Source of the DNA: Asterella californica
Taxonomy: Eukaryota > Streptophyta > Marchantiopsida > Marchantiales > Aytoniaceae
Length of the DNA: 64,000 bases
Direction: 5' to 3'
Assembly (NCBI GenBank): GCA_036924285.1
Contig: JAYKYS010000008.1
Span: 18,833,001 to 18,897,000 of the forward strand
The number at the start of each line of letters is the position of its first letter. Within the stretch, counting starts at the first letter, position 1. This document shows positions 1-11,291 of this stretch, in pieces. The notes under the pieces were generated by a model, which was given only the letters and a program-made list of their open reading frames with translations, had not been told where the DNA came from and did no database searches. The position numbers were made by a program, and so were the translations under genes.

Positions 1-2116
1 ATGCGCATATTGCAATTAGAGGTTTTGGAACTCTGACCATTTTTCCGTCGGGCTGTTGGCTGTGTGCAGTTCCACTCATTAGCTCTTTCGTCCACAGGCT
101 GCTGCTGCCCAAGATGGGTCACGCTCGATTCTGGACGCTGCTCCTTGTTCTGTCAGTAGCCGCTAAAGCCACACATGCGCAGACTTGCAGCGCCACGGAC
201 AACAGTGCGTTGTTGTACTTCTCGCGTGAGCTTTGGCAGGTAGGAAAAGCATTCAGTACATGGATAGAAGGAACCAACTGTTGCCAATGGACGGGAGTCA
301 CATGCAACGGCGGTGGTCGAGTGATCGGTCTGGCTATAACGCAATCGGATATTCCAACGGCCCCTCCTGCTGGAGAACCGTACGTGATATGCTCCGGTCT
401 GGGAGATTTAGGTGCTTTGGAGTCTCTCAACATGACCAACATTGGCCTCAACGGACTCCTCCCCACCACTTTGGGTGGTCTGTCCAACCTCAAGACGATG
501 ATCATTGACGGCTGTAACCTCATCGGACCCATCCCTGGCGAGTACTGCAAGCTAAGCAATCTCAACACCCTTATTTTGAGGAACAACCTTCTGGATTCCT
601 ACCCATCCTGCATCGACAGTTTGGGCTCTCTCACCACAATAGATTTGACAAACAACAAGTTCGGGGGAGCACCCAAGAGACCTTAAGCTTAGGCCACTTG
701 TTCCAAGGTTTACAGGCCTGAGGTTTCGAGGAGTACTGGTGTACTGGTGTAAAGAGCATGCCAAGACGATGTTGCCGCCTTGCATCCCTTACCACTAGGT
801 TCTTGCCGAATAGGTTATTACTTAAGCTTATATATTCTAGGTGTACAGGAGCTTGAAGAAGTTCTGGTAAGAAGTGTGGAATATATTTCTGTGCACATAT
901 GATTGTATCTGAAGAAGACCCATTCTACTACTCATCCAACACTCTCAGCTCTATGCTTCCTTGACGATTGTCAGTCTCCAGCAAATTGAATGAAATTTTC
1001 TTCCGTTGTTCTCACGACATCAATTTGCTCCGACTGAGAACTTCTCTTGCGTCTGTTGGAGACTTTCTTGTTCGTTCAGTTCCTCAATTGGGTTCTCCAT
1101 GAGTGTCTGCGCATGCTTGCAGTAGCCTCTCTCCACATCTGCTTGTTTAATTCATCGGCAGACTGTTAACTACATAAAACAGACTTTGAGTAATAGATCT
1201 GCACGCAAGGTCGGCCTCCATATGCATGCTAGCACTAACTAAACTGAACGACTGACTTTGCTTCCGATCGTTAAAACTGGACTGTATAGACATTTCTGTT
1301 GTAGTGTCTATTTCTAAAACTTTGCAATCGCCTGGAAACTGTAAGTTGTAAGATTTCTGTATTTCTGGAAATACCATCATGAAGTTCGTATCAGGCCAAA
1401 TTTACATGCCTGTCTTCTTGCCTAATAGAAGAATGGTAGGAAAGGTTGAACATGAGCAACACGTTACCGATGTGAGTTTGGCATAGTCCTTACGTCTTGC
1501 GTCCATGCGGAGCGGACTGCTGTCATTTTTCAAGTGGAAGTTTAAAGCGCTTCCCGTTTGTCGTTTCCATCTTCTAGCATGGGCAGGTGTTCGAGTTCTC
1601 CATCACTGTTTTGAACAGGCAGTGCTGAAACTTTTGCAGAGAGACATTGTCGGTCTGTGCAATCACTAATAGCGTAAAACCAGCGAATTCAGCCAGTTAA
1701 CTGAAACGGATCTGGAAGCGGAATGCGGCTGCAGTAACGTAAAGAAAGATGATGATATTCCTCTGCATGCAGTACCTGGTCTTTTGTCCTCCGAGGATCC
1801 CCTTTTCCACGACACGAGAAGGCCACGGGGTCAATTTATTAACACGAGCAAAGAAGTTTGACACTCATGATGAATGCAATAAAACAATCCAATGCACCGA
1901 AATGCTTGACAAAGTCGGTAGCTCTCCATTTGTCAACCTGTCCACTAGCACGGGAAGTTTGAGATAAACGCGGGGTAGAAGGGCCTCGAGCTCGTACCCT
2001 GAAATTAAGTAACCCATAAGGAAACCCGCACACTTGCGCTACTTCGGAACAGCTCTAACTACATTATAACATTCAAGACGATGATTTGTTACGGACACAG
2101 ATCATGGAAGTACTTG
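1..2116. repeat. left arm of a large inverted duplication
   Basis: This stretch reappears reverse-complemented at 39025-41233, with position 1 pairing with 41233 and about 2116 with about 39025. Both arms carry the short LRR gene plus its 3' flank. The copy here lacks about 90 bp present in the other arm (near 1840, next to the ACACGAGCAAAG motif). Identity looks high, with scattered substitutions. The left end is the window edge, so this arm may extend further. Apart from the LRR ORF, 687-2116 holds no convincing gene; a short ORF around 1381 is cut by a stop here but runs longer in the other arm, which argues against selection on it. Confidence 0.93.
114..686 (+). CDS. short secreted leucine-rich-repeat protein, copy 1
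   Basis: A 190-residue protein with a hydrophobic signal peptide (about residues 1-22, ending before QTCSATD), an LRR N-terminal cap with the plant-typical NCCQWTGVTC motif (about 55-64), and about four LRRs with LxxLxLxxN-type spacing (about 95-185). There is no transmembrane segment or kinase, so it resembles the ectodomain of a receptor-like protein or a polygalacturonase-inhibitor-like LRR protein, shortened. The ATG begins the signal peptide and gives the same 573-bp length as the copy at 40547-41119. The end (APKRP then TAA) is earlier than in the copy at 48222, which continues 12 residues, so this C-terminus may be a truncation. Role unknown; extracellular recognition is the family expectation. 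Confidence 0.75.
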   Translation: MGHARFWTLLLVLSVAAKATHAQTCSATDNSALLYFSRELWQVGKAFSTWIEGTNCCQWTGVTCNGGGRVIGLAITQSDIPTAPPAGEPYVICSGLGDLGALESLNMTNIGLNGLLPTTLGGLSNLKTMIIDGCNLIGPIPGEYCKLSNLNTLILRNNLLDSYPSCIDSLGSLTTIDLTNNKFGGAPKRP

Positions 2117-2493
2117 GCCTTACGCCATTCCAAGAGTCTTTCCGCTAAGCGTTAACCATCAACTGTCGGTCTGGCGCTAGGATAGTATCGGCTGTCGTTG
2201 TCTTTTCGGCCGCCGGTTGGAATTCCAGATTGCAGGTATAAAGTATATTTTCTAGAAATGAAACCGGGAGAAAAGGAACAGATAAAAAGACAAATGAACC
2301 GGTACCTGATATTTATAGTGTTTAAAACCCCCGTGCTGGTATGAAAGCATGAAAAGGAATATTTGTTTTTCTCTCTATGTATTTTAAGGTAAAAAGAAGT
2401 TCATGTGAACTTCAAGGTATCTGAAGTTCACATTTAGAAAGTTTGATTCCAACATTCTCACTTAGGGACTAGTTGTTGCAAATTAAATATTTA
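2117..2493. other. no gene seen
   Basis: Unique sequence just inside the inverted-repeat arm. I see no coding signal; it may be 3' flank or LTR of the copia relic that follows. Confidence 0.4.
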
Positions 2494-3200
2494 TCCTAGT
2501 CTTGGTAGGAGTTAGTTAAACTTTGGAGCAGATAGGCCCTTAGTTAGGACATCCGCTACTATTTCTTGAGTAAGGAAGTACTTCATTTCAGTTGTCTTGG
2601 ATATAATTTAGTCTTTAATGAAATGGTACCGAATATCTATATGATTCTTCCTGTCTCGAAACTTGGGCGTTTCTACAAGTGCGATTGCACTCTAGTTATC
2701 ACAATGCTGAGTGCCATAAATGCATCTTCAGTACTCGATAGTGTGACATATTTTTGTCTCTTCGATTACCAATTGATTGATCTTTGAGAGTAGATAAAAA
2801 TTATTTTCAGAAAGTTGAACGTTGTGACTCGACGTGACCTCCCCAGTTAGAATCAGTGTAGCCGAATGGAGAGATTGACTGAGGTGAGTGCTTGTATTCG
2901 AAATACTGGTCTAAAGTACCCATGATATAAAAAAATATGTGTTTTATGACGATGATGTGCTTTAGTCTTCGATTAGCCATGTATTGAGATAATACACTAA
3001 TGCTAAAGATAAGATCAAGACGAGTGCAAACAGCGACCCAGTTAATCGAGTTTGTTGCACTTTGTCATCTATGCCTTCTCTTCATTAGAAATAGGACAAT
3101 CTTCAGTTGAGAACTTTTCTCTAGAGGGTCAATGGTGTACTAACAGGTTGACAGTTGTGTAAGTCAAACTGAACAACTTTCCTATGAGGTATAAGATTTG
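2494..3200 (-). pseudogene. decayed Ty1/copia RT end and RNase H
   Basis: On the minus strand the sequence translates, with frameshifts and stops, into recognisable copia landmarks in order: CNPVSTPL-like and GSLLYTRLDLIF-like sequence (end of RT), SQYMANRRLKHI, then RNase H pieces GYTDSNWGG and KYVTLSST, and the conserved C-terminus ADVLTKGLSAPKFN (about 2520-2575). No ORF longer than a few dozen codons survives, so this is an old copy. No LTR could be assigned to it. The upstream part of the element is missing; the decayed tandem repeat from 3290 lies on that side. Confidence 0.8.
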
Positions 3201-3289
3201 ACTGAGTCTTATTCATCCTTCTGCTCGGTTCTAATTAATCTCTATACTCAAGCAATGATGGATATCCTGATTTTGAATTCTAAAGTTAG

Positions 3290-4140
3290 TTCTGAGCTTC
3301 AAAGAAAGAAAGAAAGCATAAGGTTTGCTCTGAACTTCAAGGTGATATCTATTCTTGTCTTGAAATTGAAAGTTCTCTTTGAACTTCAGAATGAATAGTA
3401 CAAGAGGAGGGTTAGCTCTGGACCTCAGGACAATCCCTCATCTCGTCTCAAGTTGAGAGTTCTCAAAATTTCTGAGCAAAGAGAGAAATTAAAGAGGAGG
3501 TTTTGCTCTGAACTTCAAGACGATCCTTCATCTGGTCTTGCAGCCTAAAGTTCACTATGACCTTAGCGAAGACGGAAAGTGGAGGGTTTGTTCTCAACTT
3601 CAGAGAGATCTCTCTTCTTATCTTCAAGTTGAAATTTGACATTGAACTTCAAAGCAAATAGTGCAAGAGGTTTTGCTTGAACTTCAAGACAATCCTTCTT
3701 CTCTTTTTTAAGTAAAGAAATCGCTCAAAACTTCAGAACGAAGAGGAAACTTAGAAAGTTTGCTATGAACTCAAGGCGATCTCTCTTCTTATCTTGAAGT
3801 TGAAAATTAGTATTCGTCTTCAGAGTGAAGAGTACAAGAGGAGGATTTGCTTTGAATTTTAAGATAATCTCTCATCTCGTCTTGAAGTAAGAGTTTACTC
3901 TGAACTCCAAAGCAAAGAGAGTTTAAGGATGATCTAGTCTGAATTTAAGGACAATCATCCTTCCTGTCTTGAACGTGAGAGCTTCAAAGCGAAGAGTACA
4001 AGAGAAGGATTGCTAGAAATTATTCTGGAATAGAAGTTGAGGGTTTGCTATGAACTTCAAAGCAAATAGAGAATCCATAGGGGCAGATTTGCTCCGGAGT
4101 TCAAATCTTTCGTCCCTACTTGAAGTTGAGACTGTACGTA
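3290..4140. repeat. decayed ~86-bp tandem repeat
   Basis: About nine or ten diverged units, each containing a 'gctctgaacttcaagacgat' core, then a 'cttgaagttgagagtt' block, then 'aagagtacaagaggagg'. Unit starts lie near 3327, 3411, 3502, 3588, 3672, 3758, 3845 and 3932. Units differ by many substitutions and small indels, so the array is old. No coding function is visible. Confidence 0.75.
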
Positions 4141-4175
4141 GTCTGATATGTTTGTATTTGCAAATATATCAACGT

Positions 4176-4179
4176 ACGT
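4176..4179. repeat. ACGT target-site duplication, left side of element A
   Basis: ACGT directly precedes the LTR start TGTCGTAG at 4180, and the same four bases follow the LTR end CTCCTCGACA at 11306-11309. The left site is ACGTACGT, so the palindrome is doubled there. Confidence 0.6.
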
Positions 4180-4662
4180 TGTCGTAGTGCATGACGTTCA
4201 AGGTGCGGAAATGGAACTTCAGAAGACACTCGACCTGCATTTGTTCGGGAAGCTGCACCCTAGCTTATCAAGCTGGGCAGGAGCTAAGTTGGGGCCATGC
4301 TTGACAAGCTGCCCCCTAGCTTAGACTGAAATATCACCTTCAAAGAGGCCGAAGAGCATCAGAATGCGGAGCTCGGCGAGGAGAGCAACTTTGTGCTTCT
4401 AGTTTCGACAGAAAGTGTTTTAAGTAGTAGTTAGTACGGGGTTTAGAATGAGAAATGTATGAAAGAGGGAAATCTGTCGATTTTGGTTCGTGACTCAAAC
4501 TTAGAATCTGATAGCGTGAGCGTGTAGGTGTTCACAAACACTATAGTTTTGACTCCTTGTTCATTAAAAACGGAGTTGTATAGAGTAAGAAAGGCTAGTA
4601 AAGATTTTACAGAAAAATTTCTTCAGGTAAACATATGTACAAAAGTTTTTATCTTCTTGAAC

Positions 4663-5000
4663 GGAACCAAAGGCCATCCTAGTGATAGGGCGCCTGCCTA
4701 GGAGAGAAGTGGTCTCAGGATCAATCCCCCCTGGCCTCTGGTTCCTATTCCGGCATGTTGGCCTCCTGGAAGGGAGTCTATGTTGGATATGCAGCCACGT
4801 CCTGCATATCTAGGGGCGAGAGAGACCGGTATCTCTCTTAATCGTGGGCTTCTTAGCCTAAGCCTCCGCATGCCATCCTGAATATACTATGGGAGATACC
4901 TGGTGCGCATATGAGGGGGCTGTAAGCCGTGTGAGGCAGCCTCATAAGTGTTGGGGCTTCGACCTACATTGGATGGCTTGTAGTATATTCAGGGTGGCAT
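4663..5000 (+). mobile_element. probable tRNA-derived SINE
   Basis: The first 83 nt are tRNA-like: an A-box-like TCCTAGTGATAGG at 4677-4689 and a B-box-like GGATCAATCCC at 4718-4728 (consensus GGTTCGANNCC). The head is bracketed by a long acceptor-like helix, GGAACCAAAGGCC (4663-4675) with GGCCTCTGGTTCC (4733-4745). The body contains a second inverted repeat, ATCCTGAATATACTA (about 4874) with TAGTATATTCAGGGT (about 4981). No clear target duplication was found. It could instead be an ordinary part of the A LTR. Confidence 0.5.
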
Positions 5001-5089
5001 CAAGATGGCATCGAGGGCACGGGAAACTTTTGCTGATTATTATGTACGCATAAGGACAGCAGAGGAACAGCTTTAGCAGGGGTCTTAAA

Positions 5090-6165
5090 ATTACAGTGGA
5101 AGCGGAAGATTACCGCGGAAGCTTGAAGCGGAATATTACAGCGGAAGCGGAAGATTACCGCGGAAGCTTGAAGCGGAATATTACAGCGGAAGATTACCGC
5201 GGAAGGTTGGAGCGGAAGATTACAGCGGAAGCGGAAAACTACAGCGGAAGCGGAAGATTACCGCGGAAGCTTGAAGCGGAAGATTACAACGGAAGCGGAA
5301 GGTTGGAGCGGAAGATTACAGCGGAAGCGGAAAACTACAGCGGAAGCGGAAGATTACCGCGGAAGCTTGAAGCGGAAGATTACAGTGGAAGCGGAAAACT
5401 ACAACGGAAGCGGAAGATTACCGCGGAAGCTTGAAGCAGAAGATTACAGCGGAAGAGGAAAACTACAGCGGAAGCGGAAGATTACCGCGGAAGCTTGAAG
5501 CGGAAGATTATAGTGGAAGCGGAAGACTACAACGGAAGCGGAAGATTACCGTGGAAGGTTGGAGCGGAAGATTACAGCGGAAGCGGAAAACTACAGCGGA
5601 AGCGGAAGATTACCGCGGAAGCTTGAAGCGGAAGATTACAGCGGAAGCGGAAAACTACAGCGGAAGCGGAAGATTACCGCGGAAGGTTGGAGCGGAAGAT
5701 TACAGCGGAAGTGGAAAACTACAGCGGAAGCGGAAGATTACCGCGGAAGCTTGAAGCGGAAGATTACAGCGGAAGCGGAAAACTACAGCGGAAGCGGAAG
5801 ATTACCGCGGAAGGTTGGAGCGGAAGATTACAGCGGAAGTGGAAAACTACAGCGGAAGCGGAAGATTACCGCGGAAGCTTGAAGCGGAATATTACAGTGG
5901 AAGCGGAAGACTACAACGGAAGCGGAAGATTACCGCGGAAGGTTGGAGCGGAAGATTACAACGGAAGCGGAAAACTACAGCGGAAGCGGAAGATTACCGC
6001 GGAAGCTTGAAGCGGAAGATTACAGCGGAAGCGGAAGATTACCGCGGAAGCTTGAAGCGGAAGATTACAGTGGAAGCGGAAGACTACAACGGAAACGGAA
6101 GATTACCGCGGAAGGTTGGAGCGGAAGATTACAGCGGAGGCGGAAGGAGGAGAATTAGAGTTTAA
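5090..6165. repeat. GCGGAA-type minisatellite with 128-bp higher-order units
   Basis: The array is built from short words (GCGGAAGATTACCGCGGAAG, CTTGAAGCGGAAGATTACAG, CGGAAGCGGAAAACTACAG). From about 5431 these form longer units repeating every 128 bp (5431, 5559, 5687, 5815, 5943). The array is rich in AAGCTT and CCGCGG words. All three frames stay open over long stretches, giving arginine/lysine/glutamate-rich ORFs of 70-116 codons. Because 128 is not a multiple of three, these are by-products of the repeat, not genes. Confidence 0.93.
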
Positions 6166-7144
6166 GAGGGGGGTCATCGACAAGGATAGCAGGGGGGCAG
6201 CTTAAGCTGGGGCCTTAACTTTTAGGTAAAATATCTGCGGCGACTTGGGGTCGAGGACACTTTTTGAGGAGATTTTTTTTGACTGAGAGCAGGGAGCGGA
6301 AGCGGAAGGAGAAGCTTGGAGGCTGAGGGAGATCAATTTTTTCGAACAGAACTGAATTGAGGAATTGGGTGATCGTGACAGAGGGACGTACAAGTATTTG
6401 GGGGGCGGAGAGCAGTTTGGAGGCAAAATTTCTTCTGATCGGACAGGAGGCAGTTTTATTGAAGGAGATTGTTTTTGATAATCTGCAAGGGACTCTTGAT
6501 TGACGCTGGATTAAATTCTTGATAGTTTTCAGTTGGGAGGTTGACGCAGAGAGAAGATTAAGAGTTTGGGGTCTAAATTTCACCTACCAGACTTGAGTTG
6601 AGGTGAATTTGGTGGAAAGAGAGCATTATTTGAGTGGAGGGACTGAAACTGAGACTGAGACTGAGAAGGTCAGGTTTTCTGAGAGATTTCAGTGCTGAAG
6701 CTGTCGTAGGGAGGGATACAAGGCGTTAGAGTTTCAAATCTTCATCGGTTGTAGGTTCTGGAGAGAAATCTGCTGGAGAAAAGACTAGTTGAGTGGGAAT
6801 TGGCTGTTTGGCACCTGCGGTGATCAACGTAAGGAGTTGAGTAGAGATAGGTTGTAAATTGATATATGTGGAGGATTATTGAGTGTGTTTTGGAAGAGAA
6901 ATAAAGCATCGTGAGTTCAGGTTTCTCTTGTCTGTCGTGTCTGAAGGTGGATCTGTCTCTTGAGACTTGAGACTTGATCTGTTGAGTAGTAAGTAATCTA
7001 TAGTCATAGTGTCTGTGAGTGACTTCAGCCGTTGCGATCTCCTGCTTGGCTCTTGTCTTGATATACAATCTCTACTTCTATCTCGCGATCTATCACAATC
7101 AGAAGGCTCGCCCTTCCTGAGAAGGACTCTCCTCGACATAAATC

Positions 7145-7163
7145 TGGTGCTTCCACTGAGAGT
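7145..7163 (+). promoter_or_regulatory. primer binding site of element A, probably tRNA-Thr
   Basis: TGGTGCTTCCACTGAGAGT lies 6 nt after the LTR end. Its complement ends in GGAAGCACCA, as expected for a tRNA with acceptor stem GCTTCC plus CCA. That fits my memory of plant tRNA-Thr; an alignment to tRNA sequences would settle it. Confidence 0.5.
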
Positions 7164-7221
7164 CATCTTGGGGTGATTAATCGCTGAGGTTGCTGAGGTT
7201 GAGATTTGCATACAAGGGAAG

Positions 7222-9764
7222 ATGGATCGCAAGAGCGGGAGTGGTGCTATTGCCTCTACGGCTGGAGCATCGGCGTCTACTGCTGCACCTTCGGCTACAC
7301 TTATGTCTTCAGGAGCCACTGCAGCATCAGGCCTGGATACTACTGAGGTACTGAAGACGCTTGCGGCTTTGGTTCAACAACATCCGATCGTCGGAAGGGG
7401 TGAGTTGAAATCTACAAAAGCTTTGCAGGCGATTGTGAATAGGTGTGGAAGATTTGAAGGCAGAGATATTTCCAGATATCTTCGAGAGTACAGAGGAGAG
7501 ATGGAGCTTGTGAGGGTGACCGATGCAGAGATGATTGGAAGTTTTGAGTTGGCTGTGATTCTTGAGTTGAGAGATCAAGTCAGAGACGTACAGAGGAGAA
7601 ATCTTGGTGTTTGGGCAAGTTTTGAGCGAGTTCCCCGAGAGGAATTCCTAGAGGAGGATTCTGAGAGAGTTACTAGGAGGACTTTTTTGGATTGGATTGA
7701 GCAGCAACCTGGCCATAGGATGGAGTTGAATGAGTTGCTAAGAGAGTTCGATCGAAGATACCGACAGCTTTCGACGCTCGAACGGATAACTTTGGATGCT
7801 AGAAAGACAGAGCTCTTCTTGCAAGCCACCGATGAGGCTACAGCAGATCGATTATGCTTCATGTTAGCAGATCGATCACCTGAAGGAGGTGTTACTATGG
7901 ACTGGGGAAGAGTGGAAGATGCTGTGGCCGTTCTAACAAGACAGAGACGAGGGAGAGTGGTCGTAGGAGGACGACCGCTTGCAGGGGTGATCCATCAATC
8001 TTATGCTCCTCCGGTACGGCAACCCCCGGCTCTTGCTCCTAGACCTGTTATTCCTGTAGAAGCGCCTCCAGTGCCAGTTGTACCAGTTCTTGCACAGAGG
8101 GTATCTGTTCAGAGGGTGGTTGAGAACTAGGGTCAACACAATCAAATTGAAGAGTTGATCCGACAGATGCATGAATTGAAAGTAGAGCTGGCTGGTTTAC
8201 ATAGGGAGCTCCCACCAACGCCTGGTGCTGCTCGTCAAGGGGGTGCTCCTGTCCGTAGGTGTATCTAGTGTGATAGTCCAGATCATCTTCGAGGAGATTG
8301 CCAAGAGCTTACAGCTGCTCTACGAGATGGTGTGGTTCGCTACCAAAATGGTAGACTGCACCTTGTTTCTACCGAAGAGTCATTAAACACGCAGTTTAGA
8401 CGAGGAGGTATGAGGAGTCTACCTCAAGTTGCTGCAACTGCAACAGTAACTACAATAACAGTACCGCCGATGAATCTTGATGTGTATGATGGGCATATTG
8501 AAGTTTCTTCTAGCCCTACTTTGTTGGATAGGTCTCTTGAGAGGAGCAGTACTGAGGTTCCTTCTAAGGTGTTGAAAAGAGGAGCGGAAACTATCCGTAG
8601 AGTCACAGGGTGGAAAGATCCCGTAGATACAGCGTCCATTAAAGCTTTCTTGGACGTAGATAAGCATGTTCATTGGCAGGACGCTTCTGTAGAGGAGAAG
8701 AGGCGACGAGATGCCTCTGAGCTTGAAACTGGGAATCCAGAGGAGACTAGAGAGGGACAGGGACGGAGGGTCACTAGAAGACGTGCAGCTCCTCCAGAGG
8801 ATGTCCCGTCTACCTCACAGACTCCACCACCTGCTCCAGGTCCAATGGAGGACGTACAGAGACAACAGCAAGAACCAACGACTGCTGGCAGAAGGTTCAC
8901 TGCTCAAGAGAAAGGGAAAGGACCTGCTTACAAGCTGGCTGCAGATATTGAGACCTCCACTGATCTTAAAAGCATTCTGGAGCAGAGGATATTAGATGCA
9001 CGGGTTGAGTTTTCGCTTCTAGAAGTTCTTGGCATCGCAAAGAGAGAGTTTCATGAGTTGATTATTGATGTCATCAAGCGAAAGAGGCAAGTCATATCTG
9101 AGCAGGTAGAGAGCCAAATGATAGATATGATAGGAGCTTCTGTAAATGATGTGGAGTTTGAGAAGGTGCATTTTCAGGAGATTGGTGACAAGAGATACCA
9201 GCAGGAGGCGTTAGTTGCTGGAACTAGCACTATTGAAGCTGATGATGATGAAGCTGATGGGGAGAGCCCAACTTTCGACAGTGACTTCAAGAAGAGACAT
9301 TGGGCTCGTGCCACAACTGCCACACGGGTACGTCTTGGGAGTTTGCCTGAACCTATTGCTGCTTTAGTTGACCATGGATCAGAAATCAATATCTGTCACG
9401 AGAGATATATGAGAGAGGATTGTGGCCTATCGAGCTGAATCATGGATGGGTTCTGCATGCTGCTAACAACTAGAAGGGAGAGTTGTATGGAGCTTGTCCT
9501 AACGTGAGAGCGAGGATAGGTGATGTAGAAGTAGATCAGCACTTTTTTGTGCAATCTTCTGCTTCGTATCCAGTCATTCTTGGTCAACCCTATATCACTG
9601 CGGTGCGCATGGAGACCAAAGTGATGGACGATGGATCACACTTTGCTAGGATCCGTAGCCCTGATGATAGACGTTCTGTTCAATTTCTGACTGTTCGATC
9701 AAACCACGAGCGAAACAGACAGACCTTGAGGGACTCTCCTATTTGTAGAGGTAAGGGTTTTTAG
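7222..9764 (+). pseudogene. element A gag-protease, broken
   Basis: Starts MDRKSGSG and runs in one frame with TAG stops at 8128 and 8266. It carries the Gag capsid-like region (ELLREFDRRYRQL, like element B), then a CCHC zinc knuckle (about 8258-8301) whose tryptophan codon has become the TAG at 8266 (B has CIWCDSLDHVRRDC). Further on is a conserved block DLKSILEQRILDARVEFSLL (about 8965), then the protease with ALVDHGSEIN (about 9358-9387) and LGQPYITAVRMETK. A small indel near 9425 shifts the frame, and another TAG lies at 9471. The zero frame ends in a TAG at 9762 directly after GGT TTT, the predicted frameshift site. Confidence 0.85.
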
Positions 9765-9797
9765 AACCCACTCTTGTAGAGCGGGAAGACAAGAGTG
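9755..9797 (+). promoter_or_regulatory. -1 ribosomal frameshift signal of element A
   Basis: The heptamer G GGT TTT (9755-9761) is in the gag-pro frame and is followed at once by a zero-frame TAG. A 7-nt spacer leads to a perfect 9-bp stem, CACTCTTGT (9769-9777) with ACAAGAGTG (9789-9797), and an 11-nt loop. The -1 frame is open from the heptamer straight into the pol ORF (ATG at 9815, not needed as a start). Element B has the same arrangement with a different stem. Confidence 0.8.
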
Positions 9798-11291
9798 AAG
9801 GATCAAAGACTACTATGATCCCGCCTGAGCAGCCCAAGGGATCACATGAGACTAATGAGGAGGCTGCTCGAGGTTCTGAGAATGTATATAGAGTACCAAG
9901 TTGGAGATCTGGTTTGTTGAGTTTGAGTTGTGATGATCGGAGTGAATTTACAAGAGTAGAAGATCTTACTGAAAGGAGTAGGAGGCAGGTGGAGAAACGT
10001 ATAGCTGATCTACGTTGTATAGGAGCTCTGGAGGAAAATGAAATGATTTCTGGTGTGTATCAAGAGTTTATCGGTGTACAATATTTTGTTCATTGGCTAG
10101 ATGAAGTGGGTAGGATGGAAGAACAATTGGGAGGTAGGATGGCGATCTCCATCCATTCTCCTAAAGTCTATGAGGAGATTGTCTCGTACTTGCGATATCG
10201 TCCTCATCTGAGACTGGAGAATGAATGGAAGGATGCAGTCTGCTGGTGCGGCTCTCGTCAGGAAGCAGAAGTACACGCCAAATATAAAGCTGTAGCAAGG
10301 AAGGTGAAGCCTGTGGCGACCCAATTGTCTGTTGATTCGCAACAGCAGATGGAGTCAGCCGCCACTGAATCCGTACTCAGAAACCCTGGACGAATAGGGC
10401 ATCAGTTTACTCAGGAAACACTCGAACAACTCCAAATAGGAGGAGGTGGTTTCTTGACTGAAGTAGAGAAGAAGATTTCGAACATATGATTGTCAGTCAT
10501 GGTAGAGCATTTTCTTTTTCAGCTGAAGAGATTGGTTGTGTGGATCCTAGTGTGATAGCTCCGATGGTTATCTTCACTGTACCTCATGTGCCTTAGGACT
10601 TGAAGCCGATTCCAGTCCCTCGTGCCTTGCTGCCAAAGCTCATTGAGCTATTGAAGGAGAAGATGCAGATGGGTATCCTCGAGCCCTCCATGGCTCCGTA
10701 TTCCAGCCGATGGTTCACGGTGCCTAAGAAGTCAGGAGCTTTGCGCTTTATCCAAGACTTGCAGCCTGCCAACAACATCACGATTCGGAACGTGGGAACA
10801 GGACCTGTGGTTGATGAGGTAGCTGAGGCGTTTGCTGGGAGGTCTGTCTATTCTATTGGAGATTTGTTTTCGGGTTATGATCAGTTTCAACTTGCCTTGG
10901 AGAGTAGAGACTTGACTACCATGCGCACGCCCTTGGGATTGATGCGGATGTGCACTCTTCCTCAGGGAGCTACAAACTCTATAGCACATATGCAGAACGC
11001 GAGAAATTTGTACCCGAGAATTGCGAGAATTTGTACCCGAGATCACTATCCCATTTCTGGATGACATTCCCATGAAAGGCTGTCCGGTGGAAGACAAGGA
11101 TGAAACTGTGACTTCCGATGGTTGCAGGAAGTTTATTGCTGATAATATTCATGACGTGGGTAGGATTCTAACACGTCTGAAGGAGGTACACCTCACTCTA
11201 TCAGGTACTAAGTCTCGGTTTGGAATGTCAGAGGTTATGGTGGTTGGTCATTTATGTGGCACATTTGGGAGAAGACCGAACCCAGAGAAGG
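9755..11291 (+). pseudogene. element A pol (RT part), broken and truncated
   Basis: The -1 frame gives a linker region matching B (KYKAVARKVKPVA, LRNPGRIGHQFT), open to 10489. A frameshift near 10475 follows, then a TGG-to-TAG change at 10594 (B has PHVPWNLRPIPVPR). RT motifs are clear: SSRWFTVPKKSGALRFIQDL (about 10703), YSIGDLFSGYDQF, LPQGATNS, and FLDDIPMKG as the catalytic box (about 11056). A short tandem duplication near 11000 (GCGAGAAATTTGTACCCGAGA-like, twice) breaks the frame just before the catalytic box. Homology to B stops after PNPEKV at 11291, where LTR-end sequence begins. Confidence 0.85.

Larger units (their letters stand above)
4180..7138 (+). repeat. 5' LTR of element A (about 2.96 kb)
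   Basis: The start TGTCGTAGTG is preceded by ACGT; the end CTCCTCGACA is followed after 6 nt by a primer-binding-like TGG. There is no intact second LTR to align, so the start is inferred from the terminal motif and the ACGT flank. The LTR contains a tRNA-like SINE (4663-5000) and the GCGGAA tandem array (5090-6165). The rest (6170-7138) is purine-rich and without genes. Confidence 0.55.

Noticed and set aside
5096..6165. Overlapping ORFs of 70-116 codons over the GCGGAA array
   Set aside because: All three frames are open because the repeat lacks stop words. They are repeat artefacts.
6702..7138. TGTCGTAGGG at 6702 as the start of a 437-bp LTR for element A
   Set aside because: It has good terminal motifs but lacks the ACGT flank. 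The start at 4180 has both the motif and ACGT matching the right end, so I prefer the longer LTR.
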